A stretch of DNA of 64,000 bases from Dethiobacter alkaliphilus AHT 1 (GTDB lineage: Bacteria > Bacillota > Dethiobacteria > Dethiobacterales > Dethiobacteraceae), in NCBI RefSeq assembly GCF_000174415.1, contig NZ_ACJM01000014.1, positions 1 to 64,000 on the forward strand, written 5' to 3'. Both the position numbers and the translations under genes were made by a program. Positions 32,583-41,485 of the stretch are shown here, piece after piece. The notes below the pieces were generated by a model. The model ran no database searches. It was not told the DNA's origin and saw nothing but the letters and a program-made list of their open reading frames with translations. Within the stretch, counting starts at the first letter, position 1. Each line of letters starts with the position of its first letter.

Positions 32583-34541
32583 TTGAATAGATTTGTCAGG
32601 CAGGCGACTTTTTACCTGCTGATTCTATTAATCGCGGTAGTAATTATTCAGTATCTCAGTGCAGCACCTGAGGGACCTGAGGAGCTGACCTATACACGTT
32701 TTATTGAACTGGTAGAGGCTGAACAGGTTGAAAGGGTAGAGATAGAAGGCAGAGAAATTACCGGAGAGTTGCGCGATGGGACCGAGTTTCAGTCCTTTAA
32801 CCTAGAAGGAGATCAGCTCTTTGAGCGTTTGGAAGGCAAGGGGATTGAGGTGACCGGGAGAGCTCCGGCTGAGCCGGCTTGGTGGGCCAGTCTGGCCACT
32901 TTCATGATTCCACTGGTTATCATCATGGTGATCTTTTTTCTCTTTATGCAGCAAAGCCAGGGCGGCGGCAACCGGGTAATGAACTTCGGTAAGTCCAAGG
33001 CCCGCTTGCATGACGGCTCCCGGAAAAGCGTTACCTTTAACGATGTAGCCGGAGCAGATGAGGAAAAAGCCGAGCTTGTGGAAATAGTAGAGTTTCTTAA
33101 AGAGCCGCGGAAGTTTATTGAGTTGGGTGCAAGAATACCTAAAGGTGTACTGCTTGTGGGCCCTCCGGGCACCGGTAAGACTCTTATTGCCCGGGCTGTG
33201 GCCGGTGAGGCCGGGGTACCGTTTTTCAGTATTTCCGGTTCCGACTTTGTGGAAATGTTTGTGGGTGTGGGTGCTTCCCGTGTGCGTGACCTGTTTGAAA
33301 ACGCCAAGAAAAGTGCACCTTGCATTATCTTTATTGATGAGATTGACGCCGTGGGCCGTCAGCGTGGTGCCGGGCTTGGCGGTGGCCATGATGAGCGGGA
33401 ACAAACTCTAAACCAATTGCTGGTGGAGATGGACGGCTTTGATGCCAACGAAGGAATTATCATTATTGCCGCTACAAACCGTCCCGATATTCTGGACCCG
33501 GCGCTTTTGAGGCCGGGACGTTTTGACCGTCAGGTTACGGTGACGCTTCCTGATGTGCGGGGCAGGGAAGAGATTCTCGGTGTTCATGCACGCAACAAGC
33601 CGCTGCAGCCCGATGTTGATTTGAGCGTGATTGCCCGGCGTTCGCCCGGTTTTAGCGGAGCGGACCTGGAAAACGTAATTAACGAAGGGGCTCTTTTGGC
33701 CGGCCGCCGCAGTAAAAAACTGATTAGCATGTCGGAGCTGGAAGAAGCTATTGAGAGGGTTGTGGCCGGTACGGAGAAAAAAAGCCGGGTCATCAGCGAT
33801 TTTGAGAAAAAAATCGTGGCTTATCATGAAGCGGGCCATGCGTTGGTAGGTTATATTCTCCCCAATACGGATCCGGTGCACAAAGTGTCTATTATTCCCC
33901 GGGGACGCTCCGGCGGCTATACACTGATGCTCCCGGAACAGGACCGCTACTATATGACTAAGTCAGAGTTGGTCTCCCGCATCACCACTTTGCTGGGAGG
34001 ACGGGTGGCGGAAAAGATTGTGCTGGATGAGATTTCCACCGGAGCACAAAACGATTTGGAGCGAGCCACTTCCATTGTGAGGCAGATGATTATGGAGTAC
34101 GGCATGAGCGATGAGCTTGGCCCCATAACATTAGGCCGTCGGCAGCAGGAACAGGTGTTTTTGGGACGGGATTTGACCCGGGATCGTGACTTTTCTGAAG
34201 ATATTGCCCGTGCCATCGATATGGAAATTCGCGCCACCATTGATGCCAGCTATAAACACGCGGAAGAAATAATCACTAATAACCGGGATAAGCTAAACCG
34301 TATTGCTGAAGCTTTGATGGATCAGGAAACACTGGATGCTGTGGAAATTGCCGCCCTTATAGAGGGTAAGGACTTGTCAGAGGTTAAAAGCAAACGGCAG
34401 GCTGAGCAGGCTGATGCTGAAAATGCAGGTCAGGACACTGTCCAGTCCCAGCCCGGACGGTCGGTAACGGCAAAGAGTGATTCCGTTTCCGTGATGATCA
34501 ATGAAAAGAAAATAGATTCTGAAACAAATAAGTCTGAGTAA
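32583..34541 (+). CDS. ftsH: ATP-dependent zinc metalloprotease FtsH
   Basis: This 652-aa membrane AAA+ protease degrades misfolded membrane proteins and selected regulators. Two transmembrane helices (about 7-25 and 97-117) flank an extracytoplasmic segment. The AAA+ domain has GPPGTGKT near 195, [13 protein letters not shown] and the [23 protein letters not shown] (20 residues). The Zn site is HEAGH near 415. The C-terminus is a non-conserved acidic tail. The start is TTG at 32583 with AGAGGGGG upstream, giving the family start [14 protein letters not shown]. It normally follows hpt; here a 12-kb metabolic block separates them. Confidence 0.97.
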   Translation: MNRFVRQATFYLLILLIAVVIIQYLSAAPEGPEELTYTRFIELVEAEQVERVEIEGREITGELRDGTEFQSFNLEGDQLFERLEGKGIEVTGRAPAEPAWWASLATFMIPLVIIMVIFFLFMQQSQGGGNRVMNFGKSKARLHDGSRKSVTFNDVAGADEEKAELVEIVEFLKEPRKFIELGARIPKGVLLVGPPGTGKTLIARAVAGEAGVPFFSISGSDFVEMFVGVGASRVRDLFENAKKSAPCIIFIDEIDAVGRQRGAGLGGGHDEREQTLNQLLVEMDGFDANEGIIIIAATNRPDILDPALLRPGRFDRQVTVTLPDVRGREEILGVHARNKPLQPDVDLSVIARRSPGFSGADLENVINEGALLAGRRSKKLISMSELEEAIERVVAGTEKKSRVISDFEKKIVAYHEAGHALVGYILPNTDPVHKVSIIPRGRSGGYTLMLPEQDRYYMTKSELVSRITTLLGGRVAEKIVLDEISTGAQNDLERATSIVRQMIMEYGMSDELGPITLGRRQQEQVFLGRDLTRDRDFSEDIARAIDMEIRATIDASYKHAEEIITNNRDKLNRIAEALMDQETLDAVEIAALIEGKDLSEVKSKRQAEQADAENAGQDTVQSQPGRSVTAKSDSVSVMINEKKIDSETNKSE

Positions 34542-34544
34542 ATA

Positions 34545-34573
34545 AATACCTGCCTATTCCGGCAGGTATTTTT
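34545..34573 (+). terminator. Intrinsic terminator after ftsH
   Basis: AATACCTGCC/GGCAGGTATT stem with TATTCC loop and T3-5. Confidence 0.9.
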
Positions 34574-34762
34574 ATGTGGAAAAACATAACCCGTTTTAAC
34601 CGGGGCACAATATACAGGTAAGCATCCTGAGAAGATTGTAGAACATTGGCACTTGGACAACATGCGAAAAAATTCAGAAATTAAGCAGGAGAATCTTGGG
34701 GTGCGTAGAAATTAATTGAAAGGTATCAAAAAAACAGAATTCTATATGGGAGGGAATAATTA

Positions 34763-36526
34763 ATGGTACTTGACCCCACCAAGCACGCGGACTGGGAAAT
34801 CGCCGAAGAGGCAGAGTCGAGAATGAAAACGGTCTATCAACTTCGGGACGAGCTGGGGCTGGAGGAGAAGGAACTCCTGCCTTATGGCCATTACGTAGCA
34901 AAGGTTGACTTTGCTAAAGTTTTAGATCGTTTAAAGGATCGTCCTGATGGCAAATACATAGATGTGACCGCCATCACCCCGACTCCCCTGGGTGAAGGGA
35001 AGTCTACTTCCACCATGGGCCTGACACAGGGTCTGGGTAAGCGTGGTAAGAACGTTATCGCCACCATCCGGCAGCCATCCGGCGGCCCCACAATGAACGT
35101 TAAGGGTTCTGCAGCAGGCGGCGGCCTGTCACAGTGCATTCCCCTGACTCCGTTCTCCCTGGGCCTGACCGGTGACATCAACGCCATCATGAATGCTCAT
35201 AACCTGGGTATGGTTGCGTTGACATCCCGTCTGCAGCACGAGTTTAACTCCACTGATGCTTTTCTGGAAAGAGGCAACCTGAAGCGCTTAAACATTGATC
35301 CCCGCAACGTAGAAATGAAGTGGATCATTGACTTCTGCGCCCAGGCTCTGCGCAACATCATCATCGGCCTCGGCGGACGTCGCGACGGCTTTATGATGAG
35401 CTCCGGTTTTGCCATTGCCGTATCCTCTGAAGTTATGGCGATTCTTTCCGTTGCCAAAGACTTAAAAGATATGCGCGAGCGCATGGGCAAAATTGTTGTA
35501 GCCTACGACAAGAGGGGTAACCCGGTTACCACCGGTGACCTGGAAGTTGACGGCGCCATGACTGCCTGGATGGTAGAAGCGCTGAACCCGAACCTGATGC
35601 AAACTCTGGAAGGACAACCTACCTTCGTTCATGCCGGTCCCTTCGCCAACATTGCCATCGGTCAGTCCTCCATTATCGCTGACCGCGTAGCATTGAAGCT
35701 GGGTGACTATGTTGTGACCGAGTCCGGTTTCGCCGCCGACATCGGCTTCGAGAAGTTCTGGAACCTGAAGTGCCGCATGTCCGGCCTGACCCCGAACTGC
35801 GCCGTTGTTGTGGCAACCATCCGTGCTCTGAAAGCCCACGGTGGTGCTCCGCTACCCATGCCCGGCCAGCCTCTTGATCCGGCCTACAGCAAAGAGCATG
35901 TTGAGTGGGTGGAAAAAGGTTGTGAAAACCTCATTCATCACATTAACACCGTTAAGAAAGCGGGTATCAACCCCGTTGTTTGCATTAACGCATTCCATAC
36001 CGATACCGACAACGAAATTAAAGCCGTTCGTCGTCTGGCTGAAGATGCCGGTGCCCGTGTTGCTCTTTCCAAGCACTGGCAGTATGGCGGAGAAGGCGCC
36101 CTGGAGTTTGCCGACGCCGTTATCGAAGCCTGCAACGAGCCTAACGACTTTAAGTACCTCTATGAGCTGGAAACTCCGCTGCGTGAGCGCATTGAGCTCA
36201 TCGCCAAGGAAGTTTACGGTGCTGACGGCGTAGAGTATACTCCGGAAGCTATGGAGAAGGCTGTGCGTATGGAAAAAGATCCCGAAATCCAGAAGCTGGG
36301 TACCTGCATGGTTAAGACCCATCTGTCCCTCACCGACAATCCCATGCTAAAAGGCGTTCCCGGTGGCTGGAAGCTGCGCATCCGCGACATCCTGACCTAT
36401 CAGGGCGCAGGCTTTGTGGTCCCCGTGGCCGGTGCCATCTCTCTGATGCCCGGTACTGCTGCTAACCCGGCATACCGCCGCATTGATGTGGACACCGAAA
36501 CCGGTAAAGTAGAAGGTTTATTCTAA
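34763..36526 (+). CDS. fhs: Formate-tetrahydrofolate ligase
   Basis: This 587-aa enzyme makes 10-formyl-THF from formate, THF and ATP, the first folate step of the methyl branch of the Wood-Ljungdahl pathway. It has the ATP loop [13 protein letters not shown] (about 73-85), [19 protein letters not shown] and EKFWNLKCR motifs. It is about 30 aa longer than the common 556-aa form owing to an N-terminal extension and internal inserts, as in some Clostridia. Codon bias is strong, which suggests high expression. GGGAGGG precedes the ATG. The 189-bp upstream region shows no clear promoter. A TGGCAC there lacks a matching -12 element. Confidence 0.97.
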   Translation: MVLDPTKHADWEIAEEAESRMKTVYQLRDELGLEEKELLPYGHYVAKVDFAKVLDRLKDRPDGKYIDVTAITPTPLGEGKSTSTMGLTQGLGKRGKNVIATIRQPSGGPTMNVKGSAAGGGLSQCIPLTPFSLGLTGDINAIMNAHNLGMVALTSRLQHEFNSTDAFLERGNLKRLNIDPRNVEMKWIIDFCAQALRNIIIGLGGRRDGFMMSSGFAIAVSSEVMAILSVAKDLKDMRERMGKIVVAYDKRGNPVTTGDLEVDGAMTAWMVEALNPNLMQTLEGQPTFVHAGPFANIAIGQSSIIADRVALKLGDYVVTESGFAADIGFEKFWNLKCRMSGLTPNCAVVVATIRALKAHGGAPLPMPGQPLDPAYSKEHVEWVEKGCENLIHHINTVKKAGINPVVCINAFHTDTDNEIKAVRRLAEDAGARVALSKHWQYGGEGALEFADAVIEACNEPNDFKYLYELETPLRERIELIAKEVYGADGVEYTPEAMEKAVRMEKDPEIQKLGTCMVKTHLSLTDNPMLKGVPGGWKLRIRDILTYQGAGFVVPVAGAISLMPGTAANPAYRRIDVDTETGKVEGLF

Positions 36527-36570
36527 AAAAATAAAACCGAAGATAAGCGGTTTTAACTACTTTGAATGTC

Positions 36571-36592
36571 CCGGGCCCGTTTACGGGCCCGG
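36571..36592 (+). other. Perfect GC hairpin between fhs and riboswitch
   Basis: CCGGGCCCG/CGGGCCCGG with TTTA loop and no T tract. It may stabilise the fhs mRNA 3' end or terminate weakly. Confidence 0.6.
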
Positions 36593-36600
36593 ACAACTTT

Positions 36601-36691
36601 GCAGAGTAGGTGGCATGCGTTAAGTGCTAAGGGATGGGAAGTTGCCCTTAGACGAAAGGTTTATCCTGCGATATGTCACCGCATCCACTGC
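36601..36691 (+). promoter_or_regulatory. Tetrahydrofolate riboswitch (THF-I class)
   Basis: The four helices of the class can be drawn. P1 is GCAG (36601-36604)/CTGC (36688-36691), P2 GTGGCAT/ATGTCAC, P3 CTAAGGG/CCCTTAG and P4 AGG/CCT. Conserved single strands GAGTAG, GCGTTAAGTG, GGGATGGGAAGTTG, GACGAA and CCGCATCCACT are all present in order. A terminator follows, so THF binding probably reduces readthrough into the 36813 gene. Confidence 0.9.
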
Positions 36692-36710
36692 CGCACTCAC
36701 AGAGTAGAGG

Positions 36711-36766
36711 CCTCTTTTCTCTCAGGTGTGGCGACTCTGCCATCCTAAGAGAAGAGAGGTTTTTTT
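36711..36766 (+). terminator. Terminator / expression platform of the THF riboswitch
   Basis: CCTCTTTTCTCT (36711-36722) pairs with AGAGAAGAGAGG (36748-36759) with one G-U pair, with further pairing inside the loop (TGGC/GCCA), followed by T7. Confidence 0.85.
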
Positions 36767-36767
36767 A

Positions 36768-36800
36768 TACCGGCAGGAAATTAACAGCATTACCCCGGTA
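36768..36800 (+). repeat. Remnant of the two-hairpin intergenic element
   Basis: TACCGG (36768-36773) and CCGGTA (36795-36800) enclose GGAAATTAACAGC, a shortened version of the element with the inner hairpin lost. It runs into the ribosome site of the next gene. Confidence 0.45.
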
Positions 36801-36812
36801 GGAGGACTGTAA

Positions 36813-37166
36813 ATGGAAGTTGAACTGATGCAAATTGAAAATCTGGCTCAGGCCAAAGAAGCCATTGCCAGTGTAGGTGCCAGCCCGGTAAGTGTGAACA
36901 TTATGGCGCCCAAAGCGGTGTTCCGTGTAATTAAAGTGACGGGGGTTTCTGCCACCGCCGCCAACATTCTCAAGCAGGAGATGTTATCCAAAGGCGGGGA
37001 TGCGGCGGTCCACGCCGGTGTGGTAAACTGCCGCCAGAGTAAAAGTGATGTGATTCTGATGGGGACCGTAAAACAGTACCGGCAGGTCATTAAAAGCCTG
37101 CACATCCAGCCGGTGGGCCTGCCAAAGCTGGCGGACAAACTAAAAAAACTGCTGAACGAAGGCTAG
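36813..37166 (+). CDS. Free-standing protein resembling the N-terminal domain of clostridial FolP
   Basis: This 117-aa protein has KAVFRVIKV, TAANILKQEMLSKGGDAAVH (20 residues), VVNCRQSKSDVILMGT and QYRQVIKSLHIQPVGLPKLADKL-type segments. From memory, these are the landmarks of the roughly 120-aa region preceding the TIM barrel in dihydropteroate synthases of many Clostridia. Here no barrel follows: the gene stops and a non-coding repeat comes next. The THF riboswitch just upstream independently links it to folate. A regulatory or binding role for pterin or folate is possible; catalytic residues of DHPS are not in this part. ATG with GGAGGA upstream. Confidence 0.65.
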   Translation: MEVELMQIENLAQAKEAIASVGASPVSVNIMAPKAVFRVIKVTGVSATAANILKQEMLSKGGDAAVHAGVVNCRQSKSDVILMGTVKQYRQVIKSLHIQPVGLPKLADKLKKLLNEG

Positions 37167-37203
37167 TTTTGTTGACAAAGGCTCATACAATCCTTACAAT
37201 GAA

Positions 37204-37301
37204 AAATGGGACAGGGGGACAGGTTCCTTGTCCCACATTTCTGTTTTATATGGTTACCTGCGTTTAAAAAAATGGGACAGTTGACCTGTCCCCTTGTCCC
37301 G
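37204..37301 (+). repeat. Paired GGGACAGG repeats (REPIN-like)
   Basis: AATGGGACAGGGGGACAGG at 37205 onwards and AATGGGACAGTTGACCTGTCC at 37271 onwards, split by other bases, each form imperfect palindromes with TTGTCCC. Such GGGACAGG/CCTGTCCC units are widespread REP-like repeats mobilised by TnpA-REP (RAYT) transposases. No such transposase is in the window. Shorter traces occur near 39124 and 48825. Confidence 0.6.
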
Positions 37302-37309
37302 GAGGGAAA

Positions 37310-38287
37310 ATGAAAGAGACGTTATTGGCGATTTTAAAAGAACACTCCGGTGCGTATGTGTCCGGTGAGGAGTTAAGTAACAGGATGCAAGTCAGCCGGA
37401 CTGCGGTGTGGAAGCATATTGGCGGTCTGCGCGAGGAAGGCTACGAAATAGAGTCTGCTCCACGGCTGGGTTACCGCCTGGTGGCGGTGCCCGATTTGCT
37501 ATTGCCGCTGGAGATACAGGATGGCCTGAAAACTGCAGTGATGGGCAAGAAAGTCTATCATTACCGTGAAGTTGATTCCACCAACCGGGCGGCCCGGGAG
37601 TTGGCCAGGGCGGGAGAAGCGGAAGGCACCGTGGTGTTGGCGGAGGCGCAGTCTGCCGGACGCGGCAGGCTGGGACGGGCCTGGAATTCGCCCTGCGGCG
37701 GGATTTGGCTGTCTCTGATTCTTCGCCCCAAACTTCCGCCGTATAAAGCGCAACTGTTAACGTTGATGGCTGCAGTAGCCGCCACCGAGGCCACAGCAGC
37801 AGTTTCAGCGGTCACGCCGGGGATTAAATGGCCAAACGACTTAATGATAAACGGTAAGAAGCTTGCCGGGATTCTTACGGAAGTATCTGCGGAAATGGAG
37901 CAGTTGAACTATATCGTGCTGGGTTTGGGGATCAATGCCAATATACCGGCAGATTGGTTTGCCGGTGAACTGGAGCAGATTGCCACATCTATAATGGCCC
38001 AATCAGGTGAAGCCGTTAGCAGGGTCGCCTGGGTTCAGGCATTTTTGCGCAATATGGAGCAGGAATATATGCAGGCGGAACAAATTGGTTTTGAAGATGT
38101 ACTAAAGCGCTGGCGCCGCTATTCGGTCACCTTGGGTAAAGGGGTGGATGTGCAGTTGGCGGATCACCGGGAGTCCGGTACAGCGGTGGATATCGACGAG
38201 CAGGGAGCCCTTCTGGTCCGGACGGAATCGGGAGTGAAAACTTTTTGGGCCGGTGATGTTTCCCTGCGGCCTGATGACGGCAAATAG
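37310..38287 (+). CDS. birA: Biotin-protein ligase / biotin operon repressor BirA
   Basis: This 325-aa protein has an N-terminal winged HTH (1-60; SGEELSNRMQVSRTAVWKHI, 20 residues), the catalytic domain (75-265) with the biotinyl-AMP loop GRGRLGRAW and KWPNDLMINGKKLAGIL-type strand, and a C-terminal SH3-like domain. It attaches biotin to carboxylases and, through the HTH, probably represses biotin genes. It is followed 12 bp later by coaX, the usual pairing. Confidence 0.95.
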   Translation: MKETLLAILKEHSGAYVSGEELSNRMQVSRTAVWKHIGGLREEGYEIESAPRLGYRLVAVPDLLLPLEIQDGLKTAVMGKKVYHYREVDSTNRAARELARAGEAEGTVVLAEAQSAGRGRLGRAWNSPCGGIWLSLILRPKLPPYKAQLLTLMAAVAATEATAAVSAVTPGIKWPNDLMINGKKLAGILTEVSAEMEQLNYIVLGLGINANIPADWFAGELEQIATSIMAQSGEAVSRVAWVQAFLRNMEQEYMQAEQIGFEDVLKRWRRYSVTLGKGVDVQLADHRESGTAVDIDEQGALLVRTESGVKTFWAGDVSLRPDDGK

Positions 38288-38299
38288 GAGGTTTAACGC

Positions 38300-39067
38300 A
38301 TGCTTCTGGCAGTGGATGTAGGCAATACTAACATAGTACTGGGAGTATATCAGGGCAGGGATTTGAAAGTATCCTGGCGGGTCTCAACAAACCGGTTGCA
38401 GACCGGGGACGAATACGGGGTAATTTTAAAAAATCTCTTTGTGCAGGCGGGAGTGGATGACCGGGATCTTACCGGAATGATTGTTTCTTCCGTGGTGCCT
38501 CCACTGATGTTTTCTCTGCAGGAAATGGCTAATCGTTATTTTGGCCTTGAACCGCTGGTTGTGGGGCCCGGAATGAAAACAGGCCTTAACATCTCGGTGG
38601 AAAACCCCAGGGAAGTAGGCGCGGATCGCATTGTAAACGCTGTGGCAGCCATTGAGCTGTACGGTGCGCCGCTAATCATCGTAGATTTTGGTACAGCCAC
38701 CACCTTTGACGCCATCTCTGAGCAAGGCCATTACCTGGGTGGAGCCATTGCGCCGGGAATCAGCATCTCCACTGAAGCACTCTTTCAACGTGCGGCAAAA
38801 CTGCCTCGGGTAGAATTGGCTGTGCCCAAGCGGGTTATCGGCCGCGATACCATAACCAGTATGCAGTCCGGTATTATTTACGGCTTTGTAGGACAGGTGG
38901 ACGGAATAGTACGCAAAATGATTCCGGAATTTCCCACCCGGCCCAAGGTTATTGCCACCGGCGGCCTGGCGGAACTCATCGCCCGGGAATCTGAAGCATT
39001 GGAAATTATTAACCCGCTGCTTACCCTGGAGGGGCTGCGTATTATCCATGAACGCAACCGGCAGTAA
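38300..39067 (+). CDS. coaX: Type III pantothenate kinase
   Basis: This 255-aa enzyme catalyses the first step of CoA synthesis. The ASKHA fold motifs are [16 protein letters not shown] (residues 2-17), [18 protein letters not shown] (about 129-137) and [11 protein letters not shown] with AGGAGG upstream. birA-coaX is a common Firmicute operon, and coaX after ftsH (here with fhs and birA between) is the Bacillus-like order. Confidence 0.96.
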   Translation: MLLAVDVGNTNIVLGVYQGRDLKVSWRVSTNRLQTGDEYGVILKNLFVQAGVDDRDLTGMIVSSVVPPLMFSLQEMANRYFGLEPLVVGPGMKTGLNISVENPREVGADRIVNAVAAIELYGAPLIIVDFGTATTFDAISEQGHYLGGAIAPGISISTEALFQRAAKLPRVELAVPKRVIGRDTITSMQSGIIYGFVGQVDGIVRKMIPEFPTRPKVIATGGLAELIARESEALEIINPLLTLEGLRIIHERNRQ

Positions 39068-39141
39068 AATTTTCCAGCCAAAAAGAGGATATTTAACAAT
39101 AATGTCGAATACGTAGCAGTAAACGGGACAGGGGGATTTTT

Positions 39142-39303
39142 ATGCCCTATAAAATCTGTACGTACTGCGGAAAAGCCTCATACTCTGCTGCGGAATCTCC
39201 GTCGGTTAAGTGGCTTTGCCCTTACTGTGACAAAGATATTTCACATGTGGAAGGGCTCACATCCCTGCCGCAAAAAGAAGATAGTGAAGGGCACGAACAA
39301 TAG
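39142..39303 (+). CDS. Small zinc-ribbon protein (53 aa)
   Basis: MPYKICTYCGKASYSA starts a 53-aa protein with two CXXC knuckles, CTYC (6-9) and CPYC (26-29), 16 residues apart, a classical zinc ribbon, and a charged tail. A weak G-rich ribosome site (CAGGGGG) precedes the ATG, and the stop lies inside a terminator hairpin, so it is a compact single unit. The function is unknown; rubredoxin-like or nucleic-acid-binding roles are possible. Confidence 0.75.
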   Translation: MPYKICTYCGKASYSAAESPSVKWLCPYCDKDISHVEGLTSLPQKEDSEGHEQ

Positions 39304-39324
39304 GACCTGGCGGGTCCTATTTCC
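39299..39324 (+). terminator. Intrinsic terminator overlapping the zinc-ribbon stop
   Basis: AATAGGACC/GGTCCTATT with TGGCG loop, then TTCC. Confidence 0.7.
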
Positions 39325-39354
39325 GTGTTAGATAATAAATGACAGGATGTGGAT

Positions 39355-40575
39355 TTGTTGGCAGCTAAGTTCCGGGTAATTATAACTGTGGTTGTATTAC
39401 TGTTTTATACCGGTACAGCCATGGCGGAACCGGTGGTGCAATCCACCGCCGCCATTTTGATAAATAGCAGAACCGGAGAAGTGCTCTGGGAAAAGAATTC
39501 TCATCAGCAAATGTTTCCGGCCAGCATCACTAAAATCCTTACCACCATTTTGCTTTTGGAAAACGCTGCAGAAGATGAGGTGGCGGTGGCCAGTGAATTG
39601 GCGGAAAAAACCCGTGGATCTTCTCTGTATCTGCGCCGGGGTCAGGAACTTACCGTGGAGGATTTGTTGTATGCTCTGATGCTGCGGTCGGCCAACGATG
39701 GTTCTGTGGTGGCGGCGGAACTGGTGTCCGGCAGTGTGGATAGTTTCGCCCAATTGATGAACCAGAAGGCCAGGCAGGCCGGAGCTATAAACAGTACTTT
39801 TACCAACCCCCACGGTCTTCCCGATGAGAACCACCTGACAACCGCCTATGATATGGCCATGATCACCCGCTATGCAATGCAAAATCAGCGTTTTCGTGAT
39901 TTGGCGGCGACGCAGCGTCACACCATCGTCTGGCCGGAAGGCGAGGATTCGTACCTGATTAACCGCATCCCCCTGCTTTCAACCTATGAGGGCATGCTGG
40001 GTATTAAGACCGGCTACACCACGCCGGCGGGGCGCACCTTTGTGGGTGCTGCACAACGGGATGGCCTGGAGCTGATAACAGTGGTTCTGCAGGCCAGCGG
40101 CAATGAACTGTGGGATGACACGGTGGCCCTTTTGGATTATGGTTTTGACAATTTCACCATGGTACAGCCTGTTGTGCAGGGTGATATAATGCATACCACG
40201 GAAGTTCGTTTTGGTGATGCGGTAAGCTTACAGGCAGCCGATAGTTTTGAGTTAACCCGGCCCGTTAATAACAAAGAGGTTGATATGGAGATAAAAGTCG
40301 CTGAGGTACAGGCACCGGTGAACAAAGGTGACCACATCGGTGAGGTGGTAATTGTTGCCGATGGGCAAGAGGTGGGCACAATTTCGCTTTTGGCTGCTGA
40401 TTCTGTGCAGAGAGCCCTTTTGACCACGCCCCGCTTTTGGCTGTTGTCCAGTTCACTGGCCGTTGTCATGCTTTTGGTGCGTAAAGCAATCAGGCGGCGT
40501 AGAACCAAAAAAAGCGGTTTAAAAGAAGGTTATCGGAGATATAAAAAAGAAAAGTTAGATTATAGGTTATTTTAG
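39355..40575 (+). CDS. D-alanyl-D-alanine carboxypeptidase (PBP5/DacF type)
   Basis: This exported serine DD-carboxypeptidase of about 406 aa trims peptidoglycan pentapeptides. It has a signal peptide ending AMA-EP, SxxK in ASITK (active Ser), SAN in RSANDGS, and KTG in GIKTGYTTPAG. A beta-rich C-terminal domain follows, then a transmembrane helix and very basic tail (WLLSSSLAVVML, then RRRRTKKS), unusual for this group, which normally ends in an amphipathic helix. Start is uncertain: the TTG at 39355 has AGGA seven bases upstream; a GTG at 39349 is too close to it. Confidence 0.9.
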   Translation: MLAAKFRVIITVVVLLFYTGTAMAEPVVQSTAAILINSRTGEVLWEKNSHQQMFPASITKILTTILLLENAAEDEVAVASELAEKTRGSSLYLRRGQELTVEDLLYALMLRSANDGSVVAAELVSGSVDSFAQLMNQKARQAGAINSTFTNPHGLPDENHLTTAYDMAMITRYAMQNQRFRDLAATQRHTIVWPEGEDSYLINRIPLLSTYEGMLGIKTGYTTPAGRTFVGAAQRDGLELITVVLQASGNELWDDTVALLDYGFDNFTMVQPVVQGDIMHTTEVRFGDAVSLQAADSFELTRPVNNKEVDMEIKVAEVQAPVNKGDHIGEVVIVADGQEVGTISLLAADSVQRALLTTPRFWLLSSSLAVVMLLVRKAIRRRRTKKSGLKEGYRRYKKEKLDYRLF

Positions 40576-40594
40576 AGAGAAGGGGAGGATAATT

Positions 40595-41221
40595 ATGAAG
40601 ATCTTGGCGATTAATGGCAGTCACCGCAAGGGTAAGAATACTGCGGAGATGCTAAATACTGTATTGGCGGAAGCAGAGGCTCAAGGCGTGGAAACGGAAT
40701 TGGTTGAACTGATGGACTATGAGATCAAAGAGTGCATATCCTGTAATAAGTGCCTGTTTAAGCCGGAGTGTAGCATCAAGGATGATGACATGGATAAGCT
40801 GTACGAAAAAATGCGTGAAGCCGACGGAATTGTTTTTGGTTCGCCCGTCTATTTTTCCAATGTAACGGGGCGGATGAAGGATTTTATAGATCGCAGCCGC
40901 CCGCTGCATATGGTGGCCAATGAGCTGGATGGCAAGGTTGGCGGCGCGGTGGTGCATGCCGACTTACGTAACGGCGGTCAGGAGCTGGCACTGGCAATCC
41001 TCAATGCTTATATGCAGGGACAGGGAATGCTGGTGTCCTCCGATAGAGGCGCAGATGAAGGGATTGTGAACACAGGAGCCATGGGAACTAAGTTTGCCTC
41101 CTGTGAAGAGGGTAAGATGCGTTTTGTCAAAAGAGTAACCCAGGATGAAGTGGCGCTGACGTCCTGTCAGCGGCTAGGCCGCAATATGGCCAAGCTTGTC
41201 CAGCGACTGGGCGCAGAATAG
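40595..41221 (+). CDS. Iron-sulfur flavoprotein (NADPH-dependent FMN reductase-like)
   Basis: This 208-aa flavodoxin-fold protein has KILAINGSHRKGKNTAEML (phosphate loop of FMN) and FGSPVYFSNVTG. A compact cysteine motif C-x2-C-x2-C-x5-C (CISCNKCLFKPEC, about 48-60) matches the [4Fe-4S] site of archaeal and clostridial Isf proteins, which take electrons from ferredoxin and reduce small oxidants. ATG with GGGGAGGA upstream. No partner is adjacent. Confidence 0.88.
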   Translation: MKILAINGSHRKGKNTAEMLNTVLAEAEAQGVETELVELMDYEIKECISCNKCLFKPECSIKDDDMDKLYEKMREADGIVFGSPVYFSNVTGRMKDFIDRSRPLHMVANELDGKVGGAVVHADLRNGGQELALAILNAYMQGQGMLVSSDRGADEGIVNTGAMGTKFASCEEGKMRFVKRVTQDEVALTSCQRLGRNMAKLVQRLGAE

Positions 41222-41268
41222 CGAATTGGTTACTATTTCGAATTATTAGAACCGGGACAATTGTCCTG

Positions 41269-41382
41269 ATGAAGTTTGCAGGGATTTTCTAAAGCATTAC
41301 GAATAGATTATAGCAAGGGGGAGCAACAAGACCAGTCATCAAGTCGTTGGTTTGCACCCTATCAAACTGCTATAAACTTCAT
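41269..41382 (+). ncRNA. Structured leader RNA upstream of the Mrp locus (candidate riboswitch)
   Basis: Nested helices can be drawn. ATGAAGT (41269-41275) pairs with ACTTCAT (41376-41382). TTATAGCA (41308-41315) pairs with TGCTATAA (41368-41375). Within this are AGGG (41316-41319)/CCCT (41357-41360), then CAAC-AA-GAC (41324-41332) with GTC-GTTG (41343-41349) around a 10-nt loop. A strong terminator follows at 41400. The layout is that of a cis-regulatory RNA. I do not recognise the class; ion-sensing riboswitches are the natural comparison given the downstream genes. Confidence 0.55.
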
Positions 41383-41399
41383 GAAATAATGGGTAAATT

Positions 41400-41444
41400 A
41401 AGCTTCCTCTTAATACTATGTATAAGAGGGAGCTTTGTTTTTTT
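41400..41444 (+). terminator. Strong terminator in front of mrpB (probable attenuator)
   Basis: AAGCTTCCTCTTA pairs with TAAGAGGGAGCTT (13 bp, one G-U) followed by TTTGTTTTTTTT. It lies 42 bp before the first mrp start and after the folded leader. Readthrough would be required to express the locus unless a promoter lies between. Confidence 0.88.
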
Positions 41445-41485
41445 ACACTTATATGTGAATGAGGTCACAAAAAAGGGGGAGCAGC

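Noticed and set aside
34647-34664. TGGCAC upstream of fhs as a sigma-54 promoter
   Set aside because: There is no TTGC-type -12 element at the required spacing.
36566-36748. Short open frame of 60 codons between fhs and the folate-linked gene
   Set aside because: It lies across the THF riboswitch and its terminator and has no ribosome site; it is a chance frame.
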